Notes: generated by a model from the letters alone, not told the origin. 33,928 bases of DNA from an uncultured Mucilaginibacter sp. (GCF_946479965.1 NZ_CAMLHX010000044.1:1-33928), one strand, 5' to 3'; shown: positions 22,980 through 31,211, counted from the stretch's first letter. Numbers and translations are program-made.

Positions 22980-23552
22980 TTATTTATCCACGGGAGGATT
23001 TTGATAATGAATAACATGCGCCCCTGAAGTAAAGTGTTTGCAATCAATGAATTTAAGCGAATGTGGAACGTTAAGATTCAGCCGGTTGAATAAACGCGCA
23101 TCACCCTTACCGGGAAGAAGCGGTAGGATGTTAAAATAATAATCATCTACTAAGTTCATCTCGGTTAATTTTTCAATCAAACTCAGGCTGCCGAAAGTTA
23201 ACAGTGCCCCATCGTTATCGCGTTTAAAGGCATTAATATAATCCGCGCTAAGTTGATCGCTGATGGTTGAGTTGTGCCAGGTTGTCGTTTTCAGGGTTGA
23301 TGAAAATACGATCTTGGGTATATCGTGTAAAGCTTGGGCCATTTTCCTCACCCAGTCGGGTGTAGCTTCATCCAGCAGCCGTTTAGGCCATCGCTCCTGA
23401 AACATTTCAAATGTAAGGCGCCCAAAGGCAGCGACGTCTGCCGCTGCCATCAATGTGTTAGTAAACTCAAAAAAATCAGGATCTGCAATTACATTTTGGG
23501 CATCAGCAAACCCATCCGGGGTTATGCTGATCAGAACCATTACTTTTCCCAT
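22980..23552 (-). CDS. RibD C-terminal/DHFR-like reductase
   Basis: A 190-aa cytoplasmic protein when started at ATG 23552 (GKVMVLISITPDGFADA), which is the family's normal N-terminus; the frame is open 17 codons further. Features are the initial beta strand with SITPDGF, the AAFGRLTFEMF segment, KIVFSSTL, and GSLSLIEKLTEMNLVDDYYF near the end, all typical of the dihydrofolate-reductase-like fold shared with RibD. Members usually bind NADPH; the substrate is unknown. It lies 13 bp after the YCII-like gene on the same strand, so the two are an operon. Confidence 0.9.
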   Translation of the reverse strand: MGKVMVLISITPDGFADAQNVIADPDFFEFTNTLMAAADVAAFGRLTFEMFQERWPKRLLDEATPDWVRKMAQALHDIPKIVFSSTLKTTTWHNSTISDQLSADYINAFKRDNDGALLTFGSLSLIEKLTEMNLVDDYYFNILPLLPGKGDARLFNRLNLNVPHSLKFIDCKHFTSGAHVIHYQNPPVDK

Positions 23553-23565
23553 GGCTTTTGGTATT

Positions 23566-23907
23566 TTAAATGCTTTGTACCGGCCTGATCTCGATATTGG
23601 CATTAGTTGCTAAAATGGGGCAGCTTTTGGCCAATTCAATAGCCTCATCCATGTTTTTCGCCTGCACAATAGTGCAACCGCCAATAACCTGTTTTCCTTC
23701 TCCAAAAGGGACATCAATCACTGTTTTTTCTGCGCCATTAACCTGCTTGCCCGTCTGCTCCAGCGGTTCGCTGGCTACATGCAACCCTTTATTGATCAGG
23801 TCAACCACCCAGTTCATCATTTTTTCTTTAAGTAACTGTAAGTCTTCGGGCGACTGGTCTGGTTGATAGACATCGCTACCCCTGAATATGAGCATGAATT
23901 TTTCCAT
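23566..23907 (-). CDS. YCII/DGPF-related protein
   Basis: A 113-aa protein starting at ATG 23907 (MEKFMLIFRGSDVY), the normal start of this family; the frame upstream has low-complexity noncoding character. It shows the ferredoxin-like beta-alpha pattern with FMLIFRG, HVASEPLEQTG, DVPFGEGKQVIGG and AIELAKSCP. YCII-related proteins include DGPF-domain proteins commonly found with RNA polymerase ECF sigma factors; no such gene is seen here. Function is not known. The downstream partner is the DHFR-like reductase. Confidence 0.88.
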   Translation of the reverse strand: MEKFMLIFRGSDVYQPDQSPEDLQLLKEKMMNWVVDLINKGLHVASEPLEQTGKQVNGAEKTVIDVPFGEGKQVIGGCTIVQAKNMDEAIELAKSCPILATNANIEIRPVQSI

Positions 23908-23997
23908 TAGTTTGAAATTTTGTTGGTTAAAAACTAATGACGATTGAGTTTTGGTAATTGGACAGGTATGGTAAAATATATTTTTTTTATTCGTAAT

Positions 23998-24060
23998 ACT
24001 CGACAGCACACAAATCCCAAGCCCTTTTCGAGCCCCTCACCACCCAGCCTCCCCTACTAC
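23998..24060. repeat. dispersed noncoding repeat, CCTCCCCTACTAC copy 1
   Basis: About 63 bp similar to 25051-25112 in order of motifs: ACTC, CACAAAT, CCTTTTCG, then CCTCCCCTACTAC (13 bp identical). It lies in the gap between the YCII-like gene and the decarboxylase-like gene. Confidence 0.55.
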
Positions 24061-24124
24061 CTAATAAGCAGGTCTTTTCAGTTTGTGGAGTTATCACATA
24101 TTTCCTTTTTAAACGTTGAAATCT

Positions 24125-24514
24125 CTATTCCTGATGATCTTGAAAAACTTCTTTTGCATAACCCAAAGCATTGCTCACGGCAGCACCTCCGGCGTAAAAG
24201 ATCATTTGCAGAATCACTTCAACAATCTGTGATTTTGTACCACCAAGTTTTAGCGCGGCACTAATATGCGCTTTCAATTGCGGCACCGTATGTCCCATTG
24301 TGGTGCAGGAGGCAATAAGAAGATATTCTCTGGTAAGTAAGTCTAAACCGGGTCTGGCCATAATGCCCTGCATGGCCCATTCAATAGTCATGTCCACAAA
24401 ATCAGGGCAAATATCCTGAAGGTTATTTATTAAAGCCTCACCCGCCCCGCCACCATGAAGATGGTTGAGCATAGCCAATCCCTTTTCATAAGTCTCTGAT
24501 TTATCTGTTTTCAT
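24125..24514 (-). CDS. carboxymuconolactone decarboxylase-like protein
   Basis: A 129-aa cytoplasmic helical protein of the CMD/AhpD fold. The core is LLTREYLLIASCTTMGHTVPQLKAHISAALKLGGTKSQIVEV, with Cys70 and His83. The CxxC pair of peroxidase-type AhpD proteins is absent: only one Cys is at the site. That makes a decarboxylase-like or unknown enzymatic role more likely than thiol peroxidase. It is transcribed divergently from an HxlR regulator, with an 85-bp shared promoter region containing a long dyad, so HxlR probably controls it, perhaps in response to an electrophile or quinone. Confidence 0.9.
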   Translation of the reverse strand: MKTDKSETYEKGLAMLNHLHGGGAGEALINNLQDICPDFVDMTIEWAMQGIMARPGLDLLTREYLLIASCTTMGHTVPQLKAHISAALKLGGTKSQIVEVILQMIFYAGGAAVSNALGYAKEVFQDHQE

Positions 24515-24570
24515 AGTAAACTTTTAATCAAACTTATTTTAATGCATTAACTTTATCAAGTAGTTACCTT

Positions 24571-24600
24571 TTAGTGAAATATGGACAAATTTGTCACTAA
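24571..24600. promoter_or_regulatory. candidate HxlR operator
   Basis: TTAGTGA (24571-24577) and TCACTAA (24594-24600) are a perfect 7-bp inverted repeat 23 bp apart centre to centre, near two helical turns. Within it is a 12-bp perfect palindrome GACAAATTTGTC (24584-24595). It overlaps the HxlR start and lies in the divergent promoter region. Confidence 0.65.
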
Positions 24601-24974
24601 TGCTGAAAATCAATCAGATGGACGAAGAAAAAAATAAAAAAAAATATGCCGCTGCAACCGACTGCCCGATTACAGCCACAATTGAAGTTATTGGCGGAAA
24701 ATGGAAACCAGTTATCATATGGATTTTAATACAAGGATCAAAACGATTTGGAGAGTTACATAAAACTATACCTGGTATCGCCTTAAAGGTATTGTCAAGA
24801 CAATTAAAGGAATTAGAAGCGGTCGGCATTGTTACCAGAGAAGTGTTTGCCGAAGTTCCCCCGAGAGTGGAATACTCGCTTACTGAAAAAGGGAGATCAC
24901 TCACAGCTATCATGCAATCCTTAGCGTCATGGAGCAAAACAAACATTTTAGGTCCTTTTGATGATAAGCAATAA
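24600..24974 (+). CDS. HxlR-family winged-helix regulator
   Basis: A 124-aa DNA-binding protein. The conserved core CPITATIEVIGGKWKPVIIWIL has the N-terminal Cys that in several HxlR proteins senses reactive electrophiles. Then come RFGELHKTIPGIALKVLSRQLKELE (recognition helix) and the wing VEYSLTEKGRSL. Start: ATG 24600 or ATG 24618 (MDEEK); the TTG at 24591 is less likely because it lies inside the dyad. It is divergent from the decarboxylase-like gene, which is its probable target along with itself. Confidence 0.9.
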   Translation: MLKINQMDEEKNKKKYAAATDCPITATIEVIGGKWKPVIIWILIQGSKRFGELHKTIPGIALKVLSRQLKELEAVGIVTREVFAEVPPRVEYSLTEKGRSLTAIMQSLASWSKTNILGPFDDKQ

Positions 24975-25050
24975 GCTTCCCCGGCTTATTGTTCAAGTAG
25001 GTAATTTTTTTCTCCCCATGTTAGTGTGTTACCACTAACAAGGCTGTACT

Positions 25051-25112
25051 ACTCAACCCGCACAAATTGCCCACTCCTTTTCGTTACCCACGTCATCAAC
25101 CTCCCCTACTAC
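25051..25112. repeat. dispersed noncoding repeat, CCTCCCCTACTAC copy 2
   Basis: Relative of 23998-24060 in the same orientation, in the 214-bp gap between HxlR and the sensor kinase. An AT-only stretch (25141-25170) follows, probably promoter DNA. Confidence 0.55.
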
Positions 25113-25188
25113 ATATGTACTATTTTCACTCCCCCATACACAATAAAATATAATATAATATATATTTATATGCCAATACCCTTAATTA

Positions 25189-27135
25189 ATGCGGAACCTC
25201 CTTCTCCTGATTTTTATTTTGCCTTCTACTTTGTTGGCAGACCCTGTCACACGTTATACAGACAGCCTGGCCAATGTGCTTAAAAAAGGCGGTCTTGCCC
25301 CCATTGAACGGGTAGACATCCTCAATAACTTAGGGGCGCAGTTTATAAGAAACAACAACAAAGAGGCTAAATTTCGGCTCGGCCAGGCGCTTTCCGAATC
25401 AAAAAAAATCAACTACAAAAAAGGTGAGGCATATGCTTACCTGGGCATCGGAAACGCATACCTGATAGCCGGCGACCTTGATTCATCATACTTTTTTATT
25501 AATAAGGGCATTTTAATTAAAGGGTTTACTGACGACCCCGTGTTTTTTGCGCATTGCTTTACCACGCAGGGGCAAATTTTCAGAAGAAAAAAGCAATTAG
25601 AAAAATCTATCCAATCGTACCTGAAGGCTATTGCTTATTTTGAAAAAGGTAACAATAAAGCCGGTGTAGGTGAATGTTACAGCGGAATAGCCATTTTATA
25701 TGTACAGAAAGATGACTATGAGCCAGCCATTAATTATCATACCAAAGCCCTTAAGATCAGGCGCGAAATGGGCGATGTGGTGGGTGAGTCAATGACGCTG
25801 GGCAATATTGGCATAGTAAAAATGCGTCAGAAAAAATATCAAGAAGCTTTAAATTATCATTACCGGTCGTTAAAAGTTATTGAAAAATTAAATGACCACG
25901 CGCGCACCGCATTTATTTATAACGATCTGGGGGCAACTTATCTGGCCATGAAACAGCCCTTGCAGGCAATTCCGTTGCTGCAAAAATCGATTAAGATAAG
26001 AAATGAGATAAACGAAATTGTTGAAGTGCCCTATACGCTGAATTATTTAGGCGAGGCTTTTGAACAAACCGGGGAGAAGCTAAAAGCCATATATTATATA
26101 AAAGAGGCCAACCGTTTGGCTATAAAACTAAACAACACCAAACAAATTGCCGAATCGTACGAAAGCATATCACAATTCTATTCGCGCAATAAGCAGATAG
26201 ACTCGGCCTATGCTTATAGCATGAAGTTTATGCATTTTAAGGATTCGGTGGAAGCGACAGACAATGTGAAGGCATTGGACCAGTTAATGGTGAAATATGA
26301 AACCGAAAAGAAAGAGCATCAGATCCAGTCGCTAAATCAGCAGGCAACTATTGACAGGCTGGCTATAAACAAGCAACGCACCGCTATTTTCGCCATTATA
26401 TCTTTATTTGCCTTGAGCGGTATTTTTGCCTTTTTGATACACAACCGCAATAAATTGCAACAAAAAGCGCGTTTGCAGGAACAATTGCTGATACAACAGG
26501 ACCAGCTTACAAAAGCCGTAATAGAAGCAGAAGAGCATGAACGCAAACGCATTGGTAGTGATCTGCATGATGGTATAGGGCAACTATTTTCGACCGTAAA
26601 ATTAAATTTGAACGGTCTGTTTGGGCGCATTAAGGTTGACCAGGAAGCAGACCGGTTTTTAATTGAAAAAACGCTGGCCCTTGTTGATGAAAGCTGCAAG
26701 GAAGTAAGGCATATTTCGCACCAGATGATGCCGAATATGCTGTTAAAATCGGGCATAGCGTCTGATGTAAAGAGTTTTATTGAGAAGATAGACTCAGAAG
26801 CTTTAAAGGTAAATTTTGAGGCGATAGGCTTTAAAAACAAGCTGGAGGATAACGTGGAGATCGTTTTATATAGGGTGATTCAGGAATCAGTTAACAATGT
26901 TATTAAACACGCTAAGGCGACTGAGTTAGAAATAAAGCTGGTAAGATCTGCCAACGAGATCATCGCCATAGTGAAAGACAATGGCGTAGGATTTAATGTT
27001 GCCGATAAAGATAAAGTTGCCGGGATAGGCCTAAAAAATATAGCTACGCGAATTGAGTATTTAAAAGGGACTGTGGAGTATATTTCCGCCCCGGGACTGG
27101 GTACTTCTGTTAATGTTACCGTGCCGGTGCGGTAG
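25189..27135 (+). CDS. TPR-containing sensor histidine kinase (NarL-partner type)
   Basis: A 648-aa membrane sensor. A signal sequence occupies residues 1-17. About residues 40-360 form tetratricopeptide repeats in the periplasm (repeated A-Y motifs such as EKSIQSYLKAIAYFEKGNNK and EALNYHYRSLKVIEKLND). One membrane segment lies at about 400-420 (AIFAIISLFALSGIFAFLIH). A coiled-coil linker leads to the HisKA_3 domain with phospho-acceptor His460 (RKRIGSDLHDGIGQ), then a HATPase_c domain (VIQESVNNVIKHAKA, VKDNGVGFN, GIGLKNIATRIEYL). Such kinases signal to LuxR-type regulators. No such regulator lies next to it in the window, so it is an orphan or has a remote partner. Confidence 0.93.
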   Translation: MRNLLLLIFILPSTLLADPVTRYTDSLANVLKKGGLAPIERVDILNNLGAQFIRNNNKEAKFRLGQALSESKKINYKKGEAYAYLGIGNAYLIAGDLDSSYFFINKGILIKGFTDDPVFFAHCFTTQGQIFRRKKQLEKSIQSYLKAIAYFEKGNNKAGVGECYSGIAILYVQKDDYEPAINYHTKALKIRREMGDVVGESMTLGNIGIVKMRQKKYQEALNYHYRSLKVIEKLNDHARTAFIYNDLGATYLAMKQPLQAIPLLQKSIKIRNEINEIVEVPYTLNYLGEAFEQTGEKLKAIYYIKEANRLAIKLNNTKQIAESYESISQFYSRNKQIDSAYAYSMKFMHFKDSVEATDNVKALDQLMVKYETEKKEHQIQSLNQQATIDRLAINKQRTAIFAIISLFALSGIFAFLIHNRNKLQQKARLQEQLLIQQDQLTKAVIEAEEHERKRIGSDLHDGIGQLFSTVKLNLNGLFGRIKVDQEADRFLIEKTLALVDESCKEVRHISHQMMPNMLLKSGIASDVKSFIEKIDSEALKVNFEAIGFKNKLEDNVEIVLYRVIQESVNNVIKHAKATELEIKLVRSANEIIAIVKDNGVGFNVADKDKVAGIGLKNIATRIEYLKGTVEYISAPGLGTSVNVTVPVR

Positions 27136-27268
27136 ATTACATCAGCCGGCCTGTAATACTCTACTGCATTAGAGGCCTTATGGAAAAAATTTCATCATAA
27201 GTTTAAATCATGAGCCGTTACATATATTGCTCATAAATGGCCGTTAGAAGCCAAACGAGGAAGCTAAA

Positions 27269-27727
27269 TTAAAGCGCCACTCCGTATGTTACCTTTACTT
27301 TGTCCATCACTACATGGGTATAAAAGTGCTTCAGATTGGGGTTATCCATTAGCTTTTCTTTAGAAAATTGCTCGAAGTGCTGCATATCCCGGGTATTAAC
27401 AACTATCACAAAATCATAGCTGCCGGTAACATAATAACACTGGCTTACCTCCGTACAATTCTGCATTTCGGTTTTAAACTTGTCTATGGCTTTCGAGCTG
27501 CCCTCATGCAATATAACATCAACAACACAACTAATACCTATCCCGGCCGCTTTGGGAGATATAACCGCAATATCCGCTTCAATAAATTTATCGGCTCTTA
27601 GGCGTGTGATGCGCCGCTGTATAGCGCTCGGGCTTAAGCTAACAACCTTACTTAGTTCTTCGTTGGTTAAACGGTTGTTTTGTTGCAGGGCTTGAAGCAG
27701 GCGTTTGTCAAAGTCATCTATTTGCAT
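27269..27727 (-). CDS. Lrp/AsnC-family regulator
   Basis: A 152-aa transcription factor from ATG 27727 (MQIDDFDKRLLQALQQNNR), the usual family start; ten codons upstream are also open. The AsnC HTH covers 5-55 (LTNEELSKVVSLSPSAIQRRITRL), and the ligand-binding ACT-like RAM domain spans 65-150 (VSQCYYVTGSYDFVIVV). These proteins sense amino acids. It is divergent from ridA, whose promoter region overlaps its own, so it most likely controls the ridA plus class V enzyme operon in response to an amino acid. Confidence 0.93.
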   Translation of the reverse strand: MQIDDFDKRLLQALQQNNRLTNEELSKVVSLSPSAIQRRITRLRADKFIEADIAVISPKAAGIGISCVVDVILHEGSSKAIDKFKTEMQNCTEVSQCYYVTGSYDFVIVVNTRDMQHFEQFSKEKLMDNPNLKHFYTHVVMDKVKVTYGVAL

Positions 27728-27784
27728 ATATCTCGCGATTGTAACCGAAATATGCATAAATAATTCAATACGTCACAATATGTG

Positions 27785-27817
27785 CAAAAATAATGCGCAT
27801 GTACGCCCATAATTTTG
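27785..27817. promoter_or_regulatory. overlapping divergent promoters of Lrp-like and ridA genes
   Basis: On the plus strand TAATTTTG (27810-27817) precedes ridA by 21 bp. On the minus strand TATTTTTG (27785-27792) precedes the Lrp-like gene. They are partly inverted (GCAAAAATA and TAATTTTGC), giving a dyad suited to Lrp binding. The -33 boxes are poor. Confidence 0.55.
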
Positions 27818-27838
27818 CGTCATTAAATACATTAATAT

Positions 27839-28216
27839 ATGGAAAAGATAACTGCGGCCACCGCGCCAAAAGCAATCGGGCCTTATGCCCACGCCGTTAA
27901 AACCGGCAATTTGTTGTTCTGTTCCGGGCAGACACCCTTGGATCCTGAATCGATGATGATTTATGGGGAAACGATAACGATGCAAACTGGTCGCGCGATT
28001 GAAAATCTACAACTGGTACTGCAAGCAGCGGGACTTGCCCTGAGCAATGTGGTAAAAGTGAATGTGTTTTTAACCGATATGTCGCTTTTTGCCGAAATGA
28101 ATGATGTATATGGACAATATTTTAAAGACCATACGCCGGCACGTACTACCGTGGCGGTAAAAGGCCTTCCCATGGGTGCTTTGGTAGAAATTGAATGTAT
28201 AGCTGAATATAATTAA
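27839..28216 (+). CDS. ridA: RidA-family enamine/imine deaminase
   Basis: A 125-aa YjgF/YER057c/UK114-family protein, normally a trimer, that hydrolyses reactive enamine/imine intermediates such as 2-aminoacrylate made by PLP enzymes. The catalytic Arg102 (TPARTTVAV) and Glu118 (LVEIECIAEY) are present, as is the GPYAHAV N-terminal segment and FCSGQTPLDP. Its stop is one base before the start of the class V enzyme gene, so they are one operon, and the context supports detoxifying intermediates of that enzyme. Confidence 0.93.
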   Translation: MEKITAATAPKAIGPYAHAVKTGNLLFCSGQTPLDPESMMIYGETITMQTGRAIENLQLVLQAAGLALSNVVKVNVFLTDMSLFAEMNDVYGQYFKDHTPARTTVAVKGLPMGALVEIECIAEYN

Positions 28217-28217
28217 A

Positions 28218-29471
28218 ATGATGATGGATAGTACAACTATTAACGACACCTTGACCAACGCGTTTTCCTTAAACGAGATAGAAAATTTCAGGAACGAAAC
28301 AAGCGGTATCAAAAATGTAGTTCATTTAAATAACGCCGGTGCCGGTTTAATGCCCGACGTTGTTACCAAAGCGCAAATTGACCATATCTTGCTGGAGGGG
28401 GCGATCGGTGGTTATGAGGCCGCCGCCAAACGGGCTGAAGAAGTGAATGAATTTTATAGACAAGCGGGCTTGTTATTTAACTGCGACCCTGCAAATATTG
28501 CATTCACAGCCAGTGCAACCGATTCGTACACCCGCGCGCTGTCATCCATACCATTTGAGCCGGGAGATATTATACTAACAGATAATGATGATTTTGTGTC
28601 TAATCAGATCCAGTTTCTTTCTCTCGGCAAGCGCCTGGGGATAAAGATCGTTCACATCAATAATTCGCCTATGGGCGGCGTTGACTTGAACGATCTGCGC
28701 GAAAAACTGATCACGCTTCGACCAAAACTGCTGGCCATTACGCATATACCCACCAATTCCGGGTTGGTACAGCCTGTGCACGAGATCGCCGGGATCTATG
28801 CAGATTACCTGCGTGCCGGCAACGAAAACACCTGGTATATACTTGATGCCTGCCAATCCGCCGGCCAGATGAAACTGGATGTAAAGAAGCTTCACTGTGA
28901 TTTTTTAAGCGTTACCGGCCGTAAATTTTTACGTGGGCCAAGGGGAACAGGCATACTCTATATCTCTGAAAAAGCGCTGCAGCATGGCCTTGAGCCCATG
29001 TTTATTGATATGCGTGGAGCAGAATGGACCGAAAAAGGAACTTACCGCCCGCAGCACGACGCCAAACGCTTTGAAGACTGGGAATTCGCCTACTCCACCG
29101 TGCTGGGCACAAGCGCCGCGATCGCCTACTGCCTGGCTATTGGCGAAGACAGGATATGGCAGCAGATACGCTGGCTATCGGGCATACTTAGAAAGGAATT
29201 AACGGGCCTGGACAAGGTGCGTGTGCTGGACAAAGGGCCTGAGCTTGCCGGGCTGGTTACCTTTACCGTGGCCGGCGGTGACCCGGTGCATATTGTGGGA
29301 GAGCTATTAAAACGTAAAATTAATGTGGTTCCCAGTTATCGGGCGTTCGGGTTGATCGATTTTGATGAAAAAGGCATTCAATGGGCCATCCGTGCGTCGC
29401 CGCATTATTATAATACCGTAGATGAATTGCAAAATTTTATAGGTTGCCTGCAAGAGATCATAAAGTCTTGA
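28218..29471 (+). CDS. class V PLP-dependent aminotransferase/lyase
   Basis: A 417-aa cytoplasmic PLP enzyme of the cysteine-desulfurase/isopenicillin-N-epimerase group. HLNNAGAG is at the N-terminus (36-43), the FTASATDSY loop binds phosphate, and ILDACQSAGQ gives Asp210 and Gln213. Lys236 in SVTGRKFLRGPRGTG is the Schiff-base lysine. The C-terminal domain has VVPSYRAFG and WAIRASPHYYNT. A cysteine-desulfurase mobile-loop Cys motif is not obvious, so elimination or epimerisation of an amino acid is as likely as desulfuration. Start: three Met codons in tandem at 28218, 28221 and 28224; the first gives a 1-bp gap to ridA. Regulation is probably by the divergent Lrp-like protein. A terminator follows. 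Confidence 0.92.
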   Translation: MMMDSTTINDTLTNAFSLNEIENFRNETSGIKNVVHLNNAGAGLMPDVVTKAQIDHILLEGAIGGYEAAAKRAEEVNEFYRQAGLLFNCDPANIAFTASATDSYTRALSSIPFEPGDIILTDNDDFVSNQIQFLSLGKRLGIKIVHINNSPMGGVDLNDLREKLITLRPKLLAITHIPTNSGLVQPVHEIAGIYADYLRAGNENTWYILDACQSAGQMKLDVKKLHCDFLSVTGRKFLRGPRGTGILYISEKALQHGLEPMFIDMRGAEWTEKGTYRPQHDAKRFEDWEFAYSTVLGTSAAIAYCLAIGEDRIWQQIRWLSGILRKELTGLDKVRVLDKGPELAGLVTFTVAGGDPVHIVGELLKRKINVVPSYRAFGLIDFDEKGIQWAIRASPHYYNTVDELQNFIGCLQEIIKS

Positions 29472-29529
29472 TACGTAAAACTGTTTGAAGTAAATTAAAG
29501 ATCAGTAGTTAATTTTACCTCTGCAGCAG

Positions 29530-29562
29530 CCGTCTCATAAGTCAATTGTGAGGCGGTTTTTT
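29530..29562 (+). terminator. terminator of the ridA operon
   Basis: CCGTCTCA (29530-29537) pairs with TGAGGCGG (29549-29556, one G-T pair), followed by TTTTTT. Confidence 0.8.
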
Positions 29563-29580
29563 ATTGATAAATAATGTTAG

Positions 29581-29672
29581 GGTTAACAAAGGTTAACATT
29601 GAATATGTTAACCTTTGTTAATTAGCTGATAATAAATTAGTTATGAAGTATAAATATTGTCAAGGGTTAACA
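29581..29672. repeat. GGTTAACA cluster with a 16-bp palindrome
   Basis: TTAACAAAGGTTAACA (29583-29598) and TGTTAACCTTTGTTAA (29606-29621) are perfect inverses with a 7-base loop. GGTTAACA is also at 29581, 29591 and 29665, and inverted at 29606. No T-run, no gene; it lies between two convergent genes. Confidence 0.7.
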
Positions 29673-29756
29673 CTTTAGTCCTGATATAGTCAGGCAATAA
29701 GAAAATGCCATTTAGAGATTAGCGCTAAAAAAGCATTTCCGCTTCGCATTAGGTAT

Positions 29757-30482
29757 TTATTTTTCTGATTTTGCAACTTCCTGGGCTTTATAGTATTGTT
29801 CAATTACTGCCTGGAAATTAGGCACCATATCTGCCAGCAGTTTGGCAAAATCTCCGGCTTCCTTTCTTCTCCAGTCTTTCATCAATTCAGGAAGCACGGC
29901 ACCGCAGGTTACCGGGATGGCGCCTGCCTGGGTTAAGCGGAGCATAGCCAGGTTATGAGCTTCAGGGGTGATATCTCCACTGGCATCTGCAACTGCATAA
30001 ACAGTATAACCTTCTCCAAGGGCAGACAAGGCAGGATATACTACACATACGCTGGTCCACATACCGGAGATAATGAGGGTCTTCTTACCTGTAGCTTTAA
30101 CTGCATTAACAAATTCTTTGCTATCCCAGGCATTAATTTCTCCCTGTCGGACAACATACTTTGCATTTGGGGCATTGTCTTTTACCTCAGGCAATGTAGG
30201 GCCATTTGGCCCTGTCGGAACGGATGCCGTATAAATGGCAGGGATATGCAACAATTGAGATGCTTTTGCAAGGGCGGCAAGATTTCTTCTTAAATCACCA
30301 ACCGGCATACTATGAACGGTTTGAACCAAACCACTCTGATGGTCGACAAATAAAAAAACAGCATCATCCGGATTGATCAGCGTTGTTTTTTTCTGCTGAG
30401 CGTTAGATACTGTAAAACTCACGCTTAAAACGAATATGATCGATAGCGCTTTTAGAACTGATGATTTGATTAATTTTTTCAT
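29757..30482 (-). CDS. exported isochorismatase-like cysteine hydrolase (YcaC type)
   Basis: A 241-aa hydrolase. Residues 1-28 are a signal peptide (VLSVSFTVSNAQ), unusual because most relatives are cytoplasmic. The catalytic domain has Asp47 (LFVDHQSG), the RQGEINAWD segment (112-120), and Cys146 in SGMWTSVCVVYPALSA. This Asp-Cys arrangement is typical; the third catalytic residue (usually Lys) is not certain, perhaps Arg112. The C-terminal helix region LMKDWRRKEAG is typical of the YcaC subfamily. Substrate unknown. It is divergent from the Crp/Fnr-like gene across a 123-bp gap, so that regulator probably controls it. A TAnnTTTG element is at 30519-30526. Confidence 0.9.
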   Translation of the reverse strand: MKKLIKSSVLKALSIIFVLSVSFTVSNAQQKKTTLINPDDAVFLFVDHQSGLVQTVHSMPVGDLRRNLAALAKASQLLHIPAIYTASVPTGPNGPTLPEVKDNAPNAKYVVRQGEINAWDSKEFVNAVKATGKKTLIISGMWTSVCVVYPALSALGEGYTVYAVADASGDITPEAHNLAMLRLTQAGAIPVTCGAVLPELMKDWRRKEAGDFAKLLADMVPNFQAVIEQYYKAQEVAKSEK

Positions 30483-30518
30483 AAATTTATTTTAAAAAAT
30501 TATAGTTATTTACTGTCA

Positions 30519-30526
30519 CAAAATTA
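30519..30526 (-). promoter_or_regulatory. candidate -7 element of the hydrolase gene
   Basis: On the minus strand TAATTTTG matches TAnnTTTG and lies 36 bp before the ATG. No clear -33 partner is seen. Confidence 0.45.
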
Positions 30527-30605
30527 GACCTACGTATGCGTCGGCGAAATAATGTACTTTATTGAATTGGCTTAACCTAGATTAAGAAATGACTAACTTA
30601 CCCAA

Positions 30606-31211
30606 ATGACTGGTCCTAAATTTGACACTGACTCACTCGAAAATCATATCAAAACCTATGTAAGTTTGGGCGACGATGAAATCTTGGCACTAAAATCCCT
30701 GGCTCAGTATAGGATAGTAAAAAAGAATCAATATCTCCTCCATGAGGGTGGAGTAGCAGCTATGAGTTGCTATATATTGAGCGGATGCCTTAGGACTTAC
30801 ATTATAGACAACAGAGGGATAGAGCACATTCTTGGATTTTCAACGCCTGGCTGGTGGACAGGAAATTTGCAGAATTTCTACAATGATAAACCAAGCCAGT
30901 TGAACATCCAGGCTATAGTTGATACAGAGATCTTATTTTTTACAAAGGAGACTAAAGAAAAGTTGTTTTTGTCAGGCGCAGCCTTCGAAAGGTACTTCCG
31001 GATTTTGACTGAACGTTCATTAATTGATTTTCAGGCACGTACGCTGGAGATTCTCAGCCTCAGTGCAGAAGAGCGATATTGGAAATTCTATAACAAATAT
31101 CCTGACCTGATGCTTAAATTGCCACAAAAGTACATCGCCGGTTATATAGGCGTCACACCTGAATTCTTAAGCAAGATGAAAAGCAATGGCTTACGAAAGC
31201 CGCAATCTTGA
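30606..31211 (+). CDS. Crp/Fnr-like cyclic-nucleotide-binding-domain regulator
   Basis: A 201-aa regulator. The effector domain spans about 20-115 (VKKNQYLLHEGGVAAMSCYILSGCLRTYI), lacking several classic cAMP residues, as in most Bacteroidetes members. A long dimer helix is at about 120-150. The C-terminal winged helix is short: LSAEERYWKF, then LPQKYIAGYIGVTPEFLSKMKSNGL as recognition helix. Such proteins often sit beside the enzyme gene they control; here that is the divergent isochorismatase-like hydrolase. Confidence 0.9.
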   Translation: MTGPKFDTDSLENHIKTYVSLGDDEILALKSLAQYRIVKKNQYLLHEGGVAAMSCYILSGCLRTYIIDNRGIEHILGFSTPGWWTGNLQNFYNDKPSQLNIQAIVDTEILFFTKETKEKLFLSGAAFERYFRILTERSLIDFQARTLEILSLSAEERYWKFYNKYPDLMLKLPQKYIAGYIGVTPEFLSKMKSNGLRKPQS

